Of a DNA stretch of 64,000 nt, positions 63,468 to 64,000 are shown piece by piece (position 1 is the first letter of the stretch; each line of letters starts with the position of its first letter). A program made the position numbers and the translations under genes. This stretch comes from Alphaproteobacteria bacterium casp-alpha6 (lineage in GTDB: Bacteria > Pseudomonadota > Alphaproteobacteria > Rhodobacterales > Rhodobacteraceae), in the NCBI GenBank assembly GCA_001510135.1, contig LFER01000042.1, forward strand, positions 96,338-160,337, read 5' to 3'. The notes under the pieces are model-generated. The model did no database searches. It worked only from the letters and a program-made list of their open reading frames with translations, and was not told the DNA's origin.

Positions 63468-64000
63468 ATGCCGAGTCTGAAGGACTTAAAAAACCGGATC
63501 GAAAGCGTCAAGAACACGCGTAAGATCACCAAAGCCATGCAGATGGTTGCCGCGGCGAAACTTCGCCGCGCGCAAGATAGTGCAGAAGCCGCACGGCCAT
63601 ATAGTGAGCGTTTTAACGGTGTGCTTGGATCCCTCGCAGCATCTGTAGGTGGATCAGAAAATGCACCTAAGTTGCTTAGCGGAACGGGAAGCGATCAAAC
63701 CCATCTTTTGGTGGTTATGACTGCTGAGCGGGGTCTTTGCGGGGGATTTAATTCCAATATCGCCAAGCTTGCCCGCCAACACGCCAATGCGCTGATCAGT
63801 GCCGGAAAAACGGTTAAAATCCTGACAGTCGGGAAAAAAGGCCGAGACAACCTTCGCCGTGACTTCGGCAGCATCTTCTTGACGCATGTGGATTTGACGC
63901 AAGTCAAGCGGGTCGGGTATTCTGATGCGCAATCGATCGCGCAAGATATTCTGGCGCGATTTGATAACGGCGAATTTGACGTTGCGACAATCTTTTATTC
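63468..64000 (+). CDS. atpG: ATP synthase F1 subunit gamma (partial)
   Basis: The first 177 residues of the central rotor shaft are visible, starting [20 protein letters not shown], the conserved N-terminal helix that fits into the alpha-beta ring. The stretch [15 protein letters not shown] is another family landmark. The gene runs out of the window at 64000. Ribosome site AGAGGA precedes the ATG. Continuation into atpD and atpC is expected from the operon order. Confidence 0.97.
   Translation, partial: MPSLKDLKNRIESVKNTRKITKAMQMVAAAKLRRAQDSAEAARPYSERFNGVLGSLAASVGGSENAPKLLSGTGSDQTHLLVVMTAERGLCGGFNSNIAKLARQHANALISAGKTVKILTVGKKGRDNLRRDFGSIFLTHVDLTQVKRVGYSDAQSIAQDILARFDNGEFDVATIFY

Overview
This 64 kb window looks like ordinary chromosome from an alphaproteobacterium of the Rhodobacterales (Roseobacter group). 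The evidence is the protein signatures (prpE-type propionate-CoA ligase, MttB-like methyltransferase, H-NOX/HNOBA-GGDEF pair, yejABEF, DUF3572, DUF2125), the atpHAG order, and a paired hemC/hemE divergent unit carrying PpsR/CrtJ-type operator sequences. Those operators suggest an aerobic anoxygenic phototroph or a descendant of one, but no photosynthesis gene lies in the window. Base composition looks roughly balanced rather than strongly GC-rich. I saw no rRNA, tRNA, CRISPR array, insertion sequence or prophage. One structural RNA is present, the signal recognition particle RNA on the minus strand at about 21.44-21.54 kb.

Layout. 0-5 kb: glutamate synthase (end of gltD, complete gltB). 5-9.5 kb: GST, epoxyqueuosine reductase (queG), a lone hydantoinase-A type protein and a VOC protein. 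9.5-14.4 kb (minus): amidase, prpE and a PleD-like diguanylate cyclase. 14.5-18.9 kb (plus): DUF3572, HAD phosphatase, MttB-like methyltransferase, then a degenerate H-NOX protein immediately upstream of an HNOBA-GGDEF cyclase. 19-24.6 kb: dnaX, a small phosphatase, SRP RNA, nudC, pheA and a membrane-anchored cytochrome c. 24.7-30.4 kb: yejABEF peptide importer. 30.4-33.5 kb: D,D-carboxypeptidase, clpS and an RsmC-like methyltransferase. 33.5-41.4 kb: an SDR, hemF, an FAD-linked oxidase, YqiJ/flotillin, and divergent hemC/hemE. 41.4-47.2 kb: crotonase, S49 peptidase plus a tiny membrane protein, CaCA antiporter, pteridine-reductase-like SDR, an AT-rich spacer with DnaA boxes, and uvrC. 47.2-51.3 kb (minus): P1 peptidase, SDR, aldehyde dehydrogenase, DUF2125. 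51.4-56 kb: ChaC-like cyclotransferase and a MotA/ExbB-like plus giant MotB/OmpA-like pair. 56-60.3 kb (minus): an M23 peptidase gene interrupted by a stop codon, clpA and gloB. 60.3-64 kb: a methyltransferase and the start of the ATP synthase operon (atpH, atpA, atpG).

Most notable observations: (1) two exact TGT-N12-ACA sites, offset by 22 bp, directly upstream of hemF, and the same 22-bp geometry (one exact and one near-match site) between hemC and hemE, which suggests three haem genes here share PpsR-type control; (2) an H-NOX-like protein without the haem-ligand histidine and without the YxSxR motif, coupled to a diguanylate cyclase with intact GGDEF and I-site; (3) an uncharacterised ion-motor-like pair whose periplasmic subunit has over 700 residues of coiled coil built partly from 60-67-residue repeats; (4) an in-frame TAA that splits the M23 peptidase gene; (5) an SDR lacking the catalytic lysine.
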